Shown here one piece after another: positions 1 to 9,148 of a stretch of 64,000 nt of DNA. The notes under the pieces were generated by a model. It had not been told where the DNA came from and did no database searches. It saw nothing but the letters and a program-made list of their open reading frames with translations. The first letter of the stretch is position 1, and every line of letters starts with the position of its first letter. The stretch is taken from contig JAIXWR010000038.1 in NCBI GenBank assembly GCA_027491155.1, positions 1-64,000 on the forward strand, read 5' to 3'. Position numbers and translations under genes: made by a program. The DNA is from Verrucomicrobiaceae bacterium. GTDB lineage: Bacteria > Verrucomicrobiota > Verrucomicrobiia > Verrucomicrobiales > Akkermansiaceae.

Positions 1-75
1 CCCGGAAGTGAAACGCTGCAGCGCCGATGGTATTGGGACGACAGGTCCTGTGAGAGTAGGTCGCCGCCAGGTATT
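1..75 (+). rRNA. rrf: 5S ribosomal RNA, 3' part (truncated by window start)
   Basis: The first ~70 bases match the 3' half of bacterial 5S rRNA. They run from the GAAGTGAAACGC segment through GCGCCGATGGTA to the closing GAGAGTAGG...CGCCAGG segment. The 5' part lies outside the window, so this is the tail of an rRNA operon. A strong Rho-independent terminator follows at once. The exact 3' end (70-76) is estimated. Confidence 0.92.
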
Positions 76-76
76 T

Positions 77-117
77 GCCCGGCATCCACGTCAACGTGGG
101 TGCCGGGCTCTTTTTTT
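77..117 (+). terminator. Rho-independent terminator of the rRNA operon
   Basis: A 14-bp stem (77-90 with 95-108, one G-U pair) closes on a TCAA loop and is followed by a T-rich tract at 109-117. It starts directly behind the 5S rRNA, as expected at the end of an rrn operon. The next 200 bases up to the first gene are GC-rich and show nothing I recognise. Confidence 0.93.
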
Positions 118-314
118 GCCCGCGGGGTGCCGCCGGCGGCGGGTGCCTCCGCCCGCGACGACGGAGGTGGTCGGCGGACGGGACGGCCACGCGGGGGGAT
201 GCCGGCGGTGGCAACGCCGGCATGGACGGACAATCCGCGGGCCGGCGGGTTTCGGAAATGGTGAGCGGCGAGGTTCGGATCGACTCGGGGGGACGGTGCA
301 TTTAGCGTGATTCC

Positions 315-1460
315 ATGCCTCGCGCTCCAAAGCTCGTCATCCTGCTCTTGTGCTTCCCCAAAGTGCTGGCGGGGGACCAGCTGCGTCAGGGGGCTTTCCA
401 GACTCCTGAGCAGGCGAAGTCGGAGATGGCGGCGCGATGGAAGGATTATGAAACCCGTGATTTGTGGGAGCGCAGGGCAGCGGAGATCCGCAGGGGTATT
501 CTGGAAGCAGCCGGATTGTGGCCGCTGCCGGATCGGAAAGCGCCTCCGGTGAGGAGACATACCGTGCGGGAGATGGACGGGTATCGGGTGGAGAATGTTT
601 CCGTGGAAACGGCCCCCGGATTTCATGTCGGGGCGAATCTCTATCTGCCGCTCCAGTCCGGGAAGATGCCGGTGGTGCTTTCTTCGCACGGGCATTGGCC
701 CGGCAAGGATCCGCTGACGCACGGCCGCTTCCTGGAGTCGATGCAACAGCGCTGTGCCGTCCTGGCGATGATGGGCTGTGCGGTGATTGCCTGGGACATG
801 GTTGGCCACGGCGAATCGGCATTGGCCGGCTGGAAGCACGGTGTGTCTCCCGATGAACTCCGCTTGCAGCTTTGGAACTCGGTGCGGATGCTGGATTTCA
901 TGCTCTCGCTGCCGGGAGCGGATGCAGGACGTGTTGCCCTGACCGGCGAGTCCGGCGGGGCGACCCAAGCGTTCCTGCTGGCGGCGGTGGACGATCGAGT
1001 GGATGTCTCGGTTCCCTGCGTCCAGGTGTCGGCATGGTTCTATGGTGGCTGCACTTGCGAGAGCGGTCTTCCAATCCACGTCCGACCGGGGCATGTGGCC
1101 AACAACGTGGAGATTGCGGCGGTTCACGCGCCCAAGCCGCTGCTGGTGATCTCGGACGGGAAGGACTGGACCCGCCATGTGCCGGATCTGGAGCTTCCCC
1201 ATCTGAAAAAAATCTACGGACTTTTCGACGCGGAGGGCGCGGTGGCCAATGCCCATTTTGCCGACGAAGGGCATGACTACGGCCCTTCAAAGCGGCAGGC
1301 GCTTTACGGGTTCCTTGCGAAAGAGTTTGGTTTGAAGCCGGATGCCGTTGCGGAATCGAAGGTGCGTATCCTGAGCGGCAAGGAGATGCGGGCTTTCGAC
1401 GAGGCGCACCCGATGCCCCCGAGGGCCTGCGAGCCGAACTCAAGAATCCGTCTTTTTTAG
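315..1460 (+). CDS. Secreted alpha/beta hydrolase, acetyl-xylan-esterase-like
   Basis: A 381-residue protein with a hydrophobic N-terminus (residues 7-19) that looks like a signal peptide. The alpha/beta-hydrolase core shows an HGHWPG oxyanion segment (125-130), a nucleophile elbow GESGG with Ser213, an Asp in VISDGKD (about 281) and a His in DEGHDYG (His320). Layout and the N-terminal helical extension fit the acetyl xylan esterase/dienelactone hydrolase-like group common in polysaccharide degraders. The substrate is not readable from sequence; an ester on plant or algal glycan is a reasonable inference given the nearby sulfatases. GC appears somewhat lower than that of the next gene. No clear Shine-Dalgarno site; the ATG was chosen because it gives the signal peptide. 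Confidence 0.8.
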   Translation: MPRAPKLVILLLCFPKVLAGDQLRQGAFQTPEQAKSEMAARWKDYETRDLWERRAAEIRRGILEAAGLWPLPDRKAPPVRRHTVREMDGYRVENVSVETAPGFHVGANLYLPLQSGKMPVVLSSHGHWPGKDPLTHGRFLESMQQRCAVLAMMGCAVIAWDMVGHGESALAGWKHGVSPDELRLQLWNSVRMLDFMLSLPGADAGRVALTGESGGATQAFLLAAVDDRVDVSVPCVQVSAWFYGGCTCESGLPIHVRPGHVANNVEIAAVHAPKPLLVISDGKDWTRHVPDLELPHLKKIYGLFDAEGAVANAHFADEGHDYGPSKRQALYGFLAKEFGLKPDAVAESKVRILSGKEMRAFDEAHPMPPRACEPNSRIRLF

Positions 1461-1505
1461 TCGAAAAACCGCAATAAAAGCGCTGTTTGTGGCGTCATCA
1501 ACGCC

Positions 1506-3797
1506 ATGAACTATCGACTGATTTCGAGCTATCTCCTCGGAGGCATCGCCCTGAACGCCGCGCCGCTGCCGGTGGAGCCCTTTCCCGCGGACCGGGCCTG
1601 GATGCTGCCCGGCGGGGAACAAGGCATCGCCTTGGAGTCGGGAGGCTCGGTGGCCGGACGAGTGACCGTTCCCGACCTCGGCGACAAGGAGAAGGAGGCC
1701 GGCGGCCAGTGGCGGGGGATTCTTTCGGTCGATGCCTACGGGACCGGCGACGGCAAGCAGGGGACCTTGTTGGTCGAGGCGCTGGACCCCCGGAGCGGAG
1801 AGGTGTTTGGCAGCGCCACCACGTCGGTGACCGGCGTCGCGCCGCGCGCGGCCTGGGCGGTGATCGCGTCCTCCGAGCAGGGCGGGGCTCCTGCCGAGCA
1901 CTTGTTCGACGGGGATCCGTCGACGGACTGGCACAGCCGCTATGGCGAGAACCAGCCCGCGCCTCCGCATTGGGCGGGTTTGGAGTTTGGCAAGCCGGTG
2001 AAGCTGGAGGGTGTCCGCTACACCCCGCGGCAGGGTGGGTTCACCAACGGCGTGGCCCGCAAGTACCGCGTCGAGATCCGCAAGCCCGGCGGCACCTGGG
2101 AAGTCGCCGCACAGGGAGAATCCGGCGAGGAGGTGGCGAAGGAGCGCAAGCCGATCGAGGTGAAGTTTCCGGCCGCGGCCGAGGTCGATGGTTTTCGCTT
2201 CGTGGTTGAAAGCGACTGGAGCGGCGGCGGCTTCGGGACCGGCGGGGAGATCGAGCCGCTGGGAGTGCGGCTTCCGCCCCGGGATCGGGACTCGGCGGTG
2301 ACCGCGGACTCCCGCGCCTGGTTGGAGCTTCCGCCGGAGATGATGAGCCAGTTGATCGGCAAGACCTTCGGGCTGCGGGCCCGGGTGGCCTCCGGGCCGT
2401 CGGTGATCGTGGGGACGCCGCGGTTTTGCCGGATCCATGAACTGCCCACGGGCAAGCTTTACGGACGGTCGAACGGCGGGACCGGACCGGACAAGTTGGG
2501 AGCCGGCCTGTTGGGATTCGACGCCTTGACCGAGCACGGGCAGTCGGTGCTCACCGTGATGGAGGTGCGCCGCGGCAGCCCGGCCGCGAAGGCCAAGCTC
2601 AAGCCCGGCGACGCGATCCTCGCCCTCGAAGGCAAGCCGCTGGCCAACAACGACCTCGAGCCCGGCTGGAATTGGTTCCAGAGCAGCCATGAAGCCTTGA
2701 TCGGTCGCACGACCGAGGCGGTCCTCCGCGACGGGAAGAAGTCCCTCACCCTCACCGTGATGCGGGACGGGAAGCCGGCGGACCTGAGCCTTGAACTCGA
2801 ACGCACCCGGACTTTCGGAAGCATGGACCCGTCGAACGATCCCGAGGCGGCGGCCTTGCTGAAGGATCTGATCTCCTATCTTGAGGAATCCCAGCGTGAA
2901 GACGGATCCTGGTCGGGCGACATCATCCGCACGACCTTTTCCTCGCTCGCCCTGCTCGCCACCGGCGAGAAGAAGTACGAGAGCCGGGTGAAGAAGGCCG
3001 TCGAGTGGTCGCTTGCCAAGTATCCCGAGCCGGCGGCCTACGGGAACCTCGGGTTCTGGTCGGGAGCCTACGCGGGAATCCTTTACAGCGAGTGGCACCT
3101 GCGGACCGGCGACCGGCAGGTGCTGAAGCATCTGGACGCGCTCCGGGACTGGGCGGTGAACGGCACCCACACCTCGGCTTGGGGCGTTCCCGCGCTGGGC
3201 CATGGCCCCGATGGCTTGCCCTACGAGAACAAGGCGCTCGTCGCCCCCGCCTGCCACCTGCTGGTCTTCGAGGCGCTTGCGATCCGCTGCGGGATGAAAT
3301 CCGGCATTTGGGAGAAGATCATGCCCTACATGGAGATGGCCTGGTCGGATCCGAAGGAAGGTGGCCACGGTTCGCTCGGCTACAACCGCTCCTACAAGGA
3401 CACCGCCGAATTCTGGTCGCGCAGCGGCTTGTTCGCGATGGCCGCCCACCTGCGCGGCGACCGGCCAGACATGCGCGATGCGATGACCGGTTTCATGCGC
3501 TCCCATCATCCGTGGATCCGCAACAGCCATGCCTACGGCGAGCCCGGTGGTTCGCTGGGCTTGCTCGCGTTGAACCTCGCCGCGCCCGAGGCCTACCGCG
3601 AGGTGATCCGGGAGTATGCCTGGTGGTTCTCCACGGCCTGGGAACCCGGCTACGGCCTCCGCTTCACCACGCCGCACATGGGCGCGCCCTACATGGGGGA
3701 GGACGACCTGATCAACGCGACCTACGCGCTGGTGCTCCAGGGCCCGCGGCGCAGCTTGAATTTGACCGGTCTCAAAAACGGCACAGGCTCCCGATGA
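1506..3797 (+). CDS. Secreted F5/8C-PDZ-alpha/alpha-toroid protein (DUF6288-like)
   Basis: A 763-residue exported protein. After a short signal peptide (about 1-18) comes a galactose-binding or discoidin-like domain (about 115-257, with the DGDPSTDWHSR segment typical of F5/8 type C domains). Next is a PDZ domain (about 330-432; GSPAAKAKLKPGDAILALEG), then a helical region (about 445-745) with repeats resembling terpenoid-cyclase/prenyltransferase toroids. The C-terminal half resembles what is catalogued as DUF6288; that name is from memory and was not searched. No catalytic residues are assigned. The combination suggests carbohydrate or peptide binding in the periplasm or at the cell surface. 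It follows the esterase by 45 bp on the same strand and may be co-transcribed. Confidence 0.78.
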   Translation: MNYRLISSYLLGGIALNAAPLPVEPFPADRAWMLPGGEQGIALESGGSVAGRVTVPDLGDKEKEAGGQWRGILSVDAYGTGDGKQGTLLVEALDPRSGEVFGSATTSVTGVAPRAAWAVIASSEQGGAPAEHLFDGDPSTDWHSRYGENQPAPPHWAGLEFGKPVKLEGVRYTPRQGGFTNGVARKYRVEIRKPGGTWEVAAQGESGEEVAKERKPIEVKFPAAAEVDGFRFVVESDWSGGGFGTGGEIEPLGVRLPPRDRDSAVTADSRAWLELPPEMMSQLIGKTFGLRARVASGPSVIVGTPRFCRIHELPTGKLYGRSNGGTGPDKLGAGLLGFDALTEHGQSVLTVMEVRRGSPAAKAKLKPGDAILALEGKPLANNDLEPGWNWFQSSHEALIGRTTEAVLRDGKKSLTLTVMRDGKPADLSLELERTRTFGSMDPSNDPEAAALLKDLISYLEESQREDGSWSGDIIRTTFSSLALLATGEKKYESRVKKAVEWSLAKYPEPAAYGNLGFWSGAYAGILYSEWHLRTGDRQVLKHLDALRDWAVNGTHTSAWGVPALGHGPDGLPYENKALVAPACHLLVFEALAIRCGMKSGIWEKIMPYMEMAWSDPKEGGHGSLGYNRSYKDTAEFWSRSGLFAMAAHLRGDRPDMRDAMTGFMRSHHPWIRNSHAYGEPGGSLGLLALNLAAPEAYREVIREYAWWFSTAWEPGYGLRFTTPHMGAPYMGEDDLINATYALVLQGPRRSLNLTGLKNGTGSR

Positions 3798-3837
3798 CGC
3801 CCTTGCCGGAAATGAGGGACGAAGCCGGGCCGGGGGC

Positions 3838-4188
3838 TTAAAACAAGCTTTGCTCGATCTTGGACAAAAACCGCTCCTCCGAAGAAGTCAGCCCGTCGGC
3901 GGCGAGGACCTTGGAAAGGAGCGTCAGCGCGGTCGCTGAATCGCCCGCCTGCTTGATCACTCCGGTCCTCTCGGCGAGGAACGCCTCGGTCCGGATCGCA
4001 CAGGAAGCGGCTTCCCGGGCCAGGCCGAAGGCATTGAGCACGCAGATTTCACGCGGTTGGGGGGAATCCCAGCCGAGTGAATCGAGCGCGGAAGTCAGCA
4101 CCTCGTCTTCGGCAAGCGACAGGCGGTCGTCCAGATAAAGGGCGAGAAGCAGCAGTTCGATGATGGCTTTGCGGGAATCCTGAATCAC
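3838..4188 (-). CDS. TerB-like small acidic helical protein
   Basis: A 116-residue all-helical protein without signal peptide. It carries DDRLSLAEDEV near the N-terminus and ADGLTSSEERFL near the C-terminus. Such paired acidic EF-like helical turns are typical of the TerB/DUF533-type tellurite-resistance fold, which is thought to bind metal. The start is a GTG at 4188; no better start lies nearby. It is convergent with the upstream large exported protein and divergent from the peptidase gene at 4335. Function unknown; the TerB assignment is by fold pattern only. Confidence 0.6.
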   Translation of the reverse strand: MIQDSRKAIIELLLLALYLDDRLSLAEDEVLTSALDSLGWDSPQPREICVLNAFGLAREAASCAIRTEAFLAERTGVIKQAGDSATALTLLSKVLAADGLTSSEERFLSKIEQSLF

Positions 4189-4334
4189 GCGGCGGGGAAT
4201 ACCAGACGGCCCCGGATTGACAATCCCATTCCCTCGGCCTCGGGCGGCCCCGGAGGGAAGATGAGTCTATCTTAACAAAAATTTCACCAACTTAGAGTCG
4301 ACAGACGGGCTCGATGGGTTTCATGGTGACCGTG

Positions 4335-5678
4335 ATGAAACCGCTTATCGCAGCAATTGCCATGCTGATGATCCTCCCGTCCCAGGCGGCCAAGGATGAG
4401 AAAGAAGAAAAGTCGAAGTCGCTCGACGACATGCTTTTCGACGAGGGAATCTGGTCGAAGTCGCTGGAGGACCTGAAGGGCCCCGAACCGGAGGTCGACG
4501 AAGAAGAGGAAGCGCTGCGCAAGAAGCTCAAGGAGAGGGGCATCGAAATGGGGAAAGGCGATGTCGAGGGTTTCGCCTGGCTTTCGTCCGCGAAAGATGG
4601 GCTTCGTGCCGATCCGGAGGAGTTCGAGCTTCTCGGCAAGGAAATCGGCGAAGTGGTCATCCGCGGCCGCGACGGCAAGCCGACCGAGGCCACGGTATCG
4701 ATCTACAACCGCGGCGATGATGGCGAGGTTCCCTTCGACACCTTCAACGAGAAGATGGCCGACTGGAAGACCCTGATCGAAGAGAAAATGGAGGTCCGGG
4801 GCGAGGTGCGCAAGCAGCAGGGCGCCGTGGCGCTGCAGGGCTTCATGTGGAAGAAAGGGGACACTGCCGTCTTGCTGGAAGGCAGCATCAACAAGTCGGA
4901 GCGGCGCGCCGAATTCATCCGGCTGCGCTTCGCCTCGATCACCGCGGCAAAAAACGCCCCGAGGACCATGGCCCGGCGCGGATCCTTCGCGGAAAACGTG
5001 AAGAAGGACGACAAGGGATTCACCTGGATCGACAGCGTGCCGATGGTCGATCAGGGCCAGAAAGGCTACTGCGTGGTGGCGTCGATCGAGCGGGTCGCCC
5101 GCTACTTCGGCGCGGAGATGGACCAGCATGAAATGGCCCAGCTTGCCAATAGCGACGAGGACGGCACCAACGGCGACGAGATGGAAAAAGCCTTCCAGAA
5201 GGTCACCGGGAAGATCCACCTGCGCACCCTCAAGCACATCGAGTTCAGCGAACGGCAGATGGAGAAGGACATCCGCAGTTACAACAGCGCCGCCAAGAAG
5301 GCGGGTGTGAAGACCTTCGACCTCGATCCCGACGAGTGGATCATCGATCCCCGCCATTTCTGGTCGGTCGCCCACAAGGAGACTTTCCGGGACATGAAGC
5401 GCACCCAGGGCGGCTACGACCACTTCAACCGCAAGATCAAGGAATACATCGATCAGGGCATCCCGCTCGCCTGGACGCTCTACCTCGGGATGTTCAAGGA
5501 GGAGGGGACCCCGCAATCCTACGGCGGGCACATGCGCCTGATCATCGGCTACAATCCGACCACCGAGGAAATCTACTACACCGACTCGTGGGGCGACGGC
5601 CACGAGAAGAAGAAGATGCGTGCCGACGAGGCCTACTGCATGACCATGGCCCTCTACTCGATGGTGCCGAACAAATAA
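4335..5678 (+). CDS. Secreted C39-like cysteine peptidase
   Basis: A 447-residue protein with a clear signal peptide when translation starts at the ATG at 4335 (MKPLIAAIAMLMILP, cleavage after SQAA). Two in-frame ATGs lie upstream at 4314 and 4326 but would disrupt the signal. The C-terminal third is papain/C39-like: the catalytic Cys in QGQKGYCVVAS (Cys246), the His in YGGHMRLIIGY (His399) and the Asp in YTDSWGDG (Asp417) make a Cys-His-Asp triad. The N-terminal ~210 residues are charged, with no recognised domain, and could be a propeptide or binding region. No export ATPase is adjacent, so a bacteriocin-processing role is unlikely. It ends in a strong terminator. Confidence 0.75.
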   Translation: MKPLIAAIAMLMILPSQAAKDEKEEKSKSLDDMLFDEGIWSKSLEDLKGPEPEVDEEEEALRKKLKERGIEMGKGDVEGFAWLSSAKDGLRADPEEFELLGKEIGEVVIRGRDGKPTEATVSIYNRGDDGEVPFDTFNEKMADWKTLIEEKMEVRGEVRKQQGAVALQGFMWKKGDTAVLLEGSINKSERRAEFIRLRFASITAAKNAPRTMARRGSFAENVKKDDKGFTWIDSVPMVDQGQKGYCVVASIERVARYFGAEMDQHEMAQLANSDEDGTNGDEMEKAFQKVTGKIHLRTLKHIEFSERQMEKDIRSYNSAAKKAGVKTFDLDPDEWIIDPRHFWSVAHKETFRDMKRTQGGYDHFNRKIKEYIDQGIPLAWTLYLGMFKEEGTPQSYGGHMRLIIGYNPTTEEIYYTDSWGDGHEKKKMRADEAYCMTMALYSMVPNK

Positions 5679-5698
5679 GCAGTCCGGACGTTTTCGAA

Positions 5699-5737
5699 CG
5701 GCACCGCTCCCGGCCGGGACCGGTGCCGCTTTTTTTG
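5699..5737 (+). terminator. Rho-independent terminator after the C39-like peptidase
   Basis: CGGCACCG (5699-5706) pairs with CGGTGCCG (5721-5728), with further pairing inside the loop, followed by seven T at 5730-5736. It lies 20 bases past the stop codon of the peptidase gene and just before the convergent pckG stop. Confidence 0.88.
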
Positions 5738-5743
5738 GCGGGC

Positions 5744-7579
5744 TCAGCTCAGCCGGGCCGCCAGCAGCTCGCGCTGGAAGACGATCTCCTTCGGCAGGTA
5801 GTCGTAGAGTTTCAGGAACAGCTCGCCCTGCGAGAGGATCTCCTCTTTCCACTCCTCGGCGTTGAAGGCCATGCACTGGTCGAAGCGCGCCTCGTCGAAG
5901 CCTTCGAGGCCCTCGGTGTTGAAGTCCTCCCAGTGCGGCGTCCAGCCGATCTGCGTCTCGTGGCCGGCGATGCGGCCGTGGCAGCGGTTCACGATCCATT
6001 CCAGCACCCGCATGTTGTCGCCGAAGCCGGGCCACAGGAACTTACCGTCGGCATCCTTGCGGAACCAGTTCACGTGGAAGAAGCGCGGCAGGTGGCGGAC
6101 CTTGCGCCGCATGTCCAGCCAGTGGTGGAAGTAGTCGGCCATGTTGTAGCCGATGAAGGGCAGCATCGCGAAGGGATCGCGGCGCACGCCCGCCTTCAGG
6201 CCGATCGCCGCGGCGGTGACTTCCGATCCCATCGTCGCGCCGACATACACGCCATGCGACCAGTTGAAGGCCTGGTAGATGAGCGGCATCGTGTTCGGCC
6301 TCCGTCCGCCGAAGATGATCGCGGAAATCGGCACGCCTTCCGGATTCTGCCATTCGGGATCGATCGTCGGGCACTGCTTCGCCGGCGCGGTGAAGCGGGC
6401 GTTCGCGTGGGCGGCCGGCCGGCCGCAGCCGGGGGTCCAGTCCTGGCCCAGCCAGTCGATCAGGTGCGCAGGCGGCTCCTTGGTCAGGCCTTCCCACCAG
6501 ACATCGCCGTCGTCGGTCAGCGCGACGTTGGTGAAGATCGTGTTCTCGGTCATGGACTCCATCGCGATCGGATTCGTGTCGTAGGAGGTCCCGGGCGCCA
6601 CGCCGAAGTAGCCGGTCTCGGGATTGATCGCGTGGAGGCGTCCGTCCTCGTGCGGCCACAGCCAGGCGATGTCGTCACCCACGATGGTGGTCTTCCAGCC
6701 GGCGTCCGCGTAGGACTTCGGTGGGATGATCATCGCGAGGTTGGTCTTGCCGCAGGCCGAGGGGAAGGCGGCGGTGACGTAGGTCTTTTCGCCGGCCGGG
6801 GATTCGAGGCCGAGGATGAGCATGTGCTCCGCCATCCATTCGTGCTCGCGGGCGATGTTGCTGGCGATGCGCAGGGCGAGGCACTTCTTGCCGAGGAGCG
6901 CGTTGCCGCCGTAGCCGGAACCGTAGGACCAGATCTCGCGGGAGTCGGGGAAGTGGACGATGTACTTGTCCTCGTTGCAGGGCCACGGGACATCGGCCTG
7001 GCCGGCGGAAAGCGGCGCGCCGATCGAGTGCAGGCAGGGGATGAATCGGCCGTGGCCGTCGCGCTTGGCGGGAAGGCTGCCGTCGGCCTCGGCCTCGAGC
7101 CGTTCGAGCACCTGCTTGCCCATGTGGGCCATGATCCGGGTGTTGACCGCCACGTAGGCGCTGTCGGTCACCTGCACGCCGATCTTGGCCAGCGGCGAAT
7201 CCAGCGGGCCCATGCAGAAGGGGACCACGTACATCGTGCGGCCCTTCATCGAGCCGGCGAATTTCCCGCGCAGCAGGGTCTTCATCTCGGACGGCTCCAT
7301 CCAGTGGTTGGTCGGCCCGGCGAGGTCCTTGCGGCGGGTGCAGATGAAAGTCCTGTCTTCAACGCGGGCGACGTCGGACGGGGTGGAACGGGCGAGGAAG
7401 GAGTTCGGGCGCTTCTCCGGGTTGAGCCGGGTGAAGGTCCCCTTGTCGACGAGGAGTTGGCAAAGGCGGTCCCATTCTTCCCGGGAACCATCGCACCACT
7501 CGACGGCGTCCGGCTGGCAGAGGGCGGTCATTTCCTCGACCCAGGCGAGGAGTTCGGCGTGTCGGACAGGGGCGTTCAT
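5744..7579 (-). CDS. pckG: Phosphoenolpyruvate carboxykinase (GTP)
   Basis: Converts oxaloacetate plus GTP to phosphoenolpyruvate, CO2 and GDP, the first committed step of gluconeogenesis. The 611-residue product matches the usual ~600-residue length of the GTP-dependent family. It carries the family's kinase-1a P-loop FPSACGKTN (272-280, with the hyper-reactive Cys276), the substrate motif RIMAHMGK (about 148-155) and the [17 protein letters not shown] guanine-site region. The reading frame extends 60 codons further upstream, but those residues are Arg/Pro-rich and not family-like, so the ATG at 7579 was chosen. The enzyme is cytosolic. Pyruvate phosphate dikinase in the same window (56.1-59.0 kb) shares the PEP/pyruvate node. 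Confidence 0.95.
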   Translation of the reverse strand: MNAPVRHAELLAWVEEMTALCQPDAVEWCDGSREEWDRLCQLLVDKGTFTRLNPEKRPNSFLARSTPSDVARVEDRTFICTRRKDLAGPTNHWMEPSEMKTLLRGKFAGSMKGRTMYVVPFCMGPLDSPLAKIGVQVTDSAYVAVNTRIMAHMGKQVLERLEAEADGSLPAKRDGHGRFIPCLHSIGAPLSAGQADVPWPCNEDKYIVHFPDSREIWSYGSGYGGNALLGKKCLALRIASNIAREHEWMAEHMLILGLESPAGEKTYVTAAFPSACGKTNLAMIIPPKSYADAGWKTTIVGDDIAWLWPHEDGRLHAINPETGYFGVAPGTSYDTNPIAMESMTENTIFTNVALTDDGDVWWEGLTKEPPAHLIDWLGQDWTPGCGRPAAHANARFTAPAKQCPTIDPEWQNPEGVPISAIIFGGRRPNTMPLIYQAFNWSHGVYVGATMGSEVTAAAIGLKAGVRRDPFAMLPFIGYNMADYFHHWLDMRRKVRHLPRFFHVNWFRKDADGKFLWPGFGDNMRVLEWIVNRCHGRIAGHETQIGWTPHWEDFNTEGLEGFDEARFDQCMAFNAEEWKEEILSQGELFLKLYDYLPKEIVFQRELLAARLS

Positions 7580-7787
7580 GACGTCCGGATTGAAGCGCCA
7601 CCCGTGCCACGCGGCAATGCCATCGGCGGATATGCGCGGGTTTCCGCGGCTTGTGCCGAATGCCCGGCGATTCATGTGAAAAGGGTCCGGTCGGGCGGGC
7701 GATCCGGTTGCCGGCTGAAGCTGGCGCTTCCCCGCGCATTCCCGCTCGCACCCCGCCACGGGCTCGGGTTCCTGAAAGTGGTAGGCT

Positions 7788-8396
7788 TCAGTCCTGTCTT
7801 TCCCACCAGTCCGCCAAGCGCTGTCGGGCGCGGTAGAGGCGGCCTTCGATGGCGCGTTCGGAACATTTGAGGATGGCGGCGCATTCGGCGTGGCTGTGGC
7901 CGTCGAGGCAGCTCAGGACGAGGATGCTGCGGAGTTTCTCGGGCATGGCGGCGAGGCCGCGGTCGAGCTTGGCGAGGTCGGTATCGCGCATGGCGGCCTC
8001 GTCCGGGGCGGGCTTCCCGCAGGCAAGTTCCTCGGCTTCGAGCGCGACGATCTGGCGGCCGCGGGCGGCGGGGCGGGCGCGCAGGCGGTCGCGGCAGAGA
8101 TTGAGGGCGATGCGGAACAGCCAGGTGCTGAAGCGGCCGCGGTGGCGGTAACGATGGAGCGCGCCGTGGGCGCGGATGAAGGTGTCCTGGCTGGCCTCCC
8201 GGGCGTCGCCTGCGTCCCGGAGGTAATGGAAGCAGAAGCGGTAGATCGGCTGCTGGTGGCTTTCGACGAGGGAGCGGAAGGCCTCCGGGCAGCCGCCTTG
8301 TGCGGCGGCGACGAGTGCGGCTTCGGCGGCATCGTCCGCGGTCGCCTCGGCCGGCAGGGTCAGGGCGGCGGTGCTATTCAGGGACGATGCTATCAT
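7788..8396 (-). CDS. ECF RNA polymerase sigma factor, last gene of a cnrYXH-like operon
   Basis: A 202-residue sigma-70 family protein. Region 2 (about residues 42-105) contains [20 protein letters not shown] and the [12 protein letters not shown] segment. Region 4 (about 150-200) carries [26 protein letters not shown]. It directs RNA polymerase to stress-specific promoters. The start overlaps the 3' end of the metal-sensor gene by 23 bp, so the two are probably translationally coupled. The gene order small membrane protein, metal sensor, sigma is that of cnrYXH in Cupriavidus. No efflux pump gene is adjacent, so the regulon must lie elsewhere or be different. Confidence 0.88.
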   Translation of the reverse strand: MIASSLNSTAALTLPAEATADDAAEAALVAAAQGGCPEAFRSLVESHQQPIYRFCFHYLRDAGDAREASQDTFIRAHGALHRYRHRGRFSTWLFRIALNLCRDRLRARPAARGRQIVALEAEELACGKPAPDEAAMRDTDLAKLDRGLAAMPEKLRSILVLSCLDGHSHAECAAILKCSERAIEGRLYRARQRLADWWERQD

Positions 8397-8826
8397 GGGT
8401 CCATTCGAGGAGTTTCTCGGCCTGGGTGGGGTCGAGGTGCCGTTTCATGGCGAAGAAGTGGTCGAGGGTCGCGCGCTGGAGTGCGGCCTGGGCGGCGTTG
8501 AGTCGGGTCAGCGCGTCGTCGATCTGCGGCGATTCCGGATCGCCCTTGCGCACGCCCTGGGCGAGGTCGCGGCCGGCTTGGGCGATTTCGGCGCGGAGGC
8601 GTTCGCGCTCGGTCTCGAAGGCGTGTTCGAAAGGTTCGAGCGCGGCGTGCTGGTCGGGGGTGATGTCGAGGCGCTCGTGCATCCACTGGTGGAAGTCGGC
8701 CTCGGAGCCTGGCGTGGCTGCGGAAACCTCCGGCCTGCCGATTGAGCGGGCGACGAGGAAGGCGGTGAGTCCGGCGAGGAGCACCGTGGCGAGAGCCCAG
8801 GCGGCGGTGGCCAGCGGGGGCTTCAT
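8374..8826 (-). CDS. Periplasmic metal sensor, CnrX-like (Metal_resist/Spy family)
   Basis: A 150-residue protein with one N-terminal membrane helix (about 8-26) and a helical periplasmic domain. It has an HxxxH pair (His46, His50), Glu67, and an HxxxM pair (His123, Met127). In CnrX of Cupriavidus metallidurans the Ni/Co ligands are His42, His46, Glu63, His119 and Met123 (family knowledge, recalled). All five are present here at identical spacing, offset by four. The protein should therefore bind a transition metal in the periplasm and relay this to the anti-sigma partner. Its start overlaps the stop of the preceding small membrane protein (ATGA). Confidence 0.85.
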   Translation of the reverse strand: MKPPLATAAWALATVLLAGLTAFLVARSIGRPEVSAATPGSEADFHQWMHERLDITPDQHAALEPFEHAFETERERLRAEIAQAGRDLAQGVRKGDPESPQIDDALTRLNAAQAALQRATLDHFFAMKRHLDPTQAEKLLEWTHDSIVPE

Positions 8827-9101
8827 GGCTGGACGAAGGGCAGCTGGGCCGTGCTGCCGCTGAAGACCCCGATCTTGGGCGGTTGCGTGCTGTCCTGCCG
8901 GGGAGAGGAAAGCAGCCCGATGACCGTGGCGGTGACGACGGCCGCGGCAGCGGTGGCCCAGAAGCCGGGGGCGCGGGCCACGGTGTCGCGGGTCGCTGCG
9001 AGCCGCTGCATGACTGCGGCGGCGAAGTCCGCGGGCAAGGGTTCGGGTGGCCGGCGGCGGGCGCGTTCGAAGGTGCGTTCGAGGTGCTGGGGATCAGCCA
9101 T
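8823..9101 (-). CDS. Small single-span membrane protein, CnrY-like putative anti-sigma factor
   Basis: A 92-residue protein: a charged cytoplasmic N-terminal half (residues 1-43), one membrane helix (about 46-64) and a short periplasmic tail. Size, topology and first position in the three-gene unit match CnrY, the membrane anti-sigma that holds CnrH. Sequence similarity to CnrY itself cannot be judged by eye, so the role rests on position and topology. The reading frame is open far upstream only because it runs through a 14-bp tandem repeat; the ATG at 9101 is the first plausible start outside the repeat. Only 47 bp separate this start from the repeat array. Confidence 0.65.
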   Translation of the reverse strand: MADPQHLERTFERARRRPPEPLPADFAAAVMQRLAATRDTVARAPGFWATAAAAVVTATVIGLLSSPRQDSTQPPKIGVFSGSTAQLPFVQP

Positions 9102-9148
9102 GGCCCGCGACGATAGCCGGGTGCGGCGGGCGCGCGAGGGGAAAGTGG

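Noticed and set aside
1440-3677. 745-codon open frame on the minus strand over the F5/8C-PDZ gene
   Set aside because: Antisense shadow in GC-rich DNA; the product is Arg/Gly/His/Leu-rich with no domain, while the plus frame has a signal peptide, PDZ and discoidin motifs.
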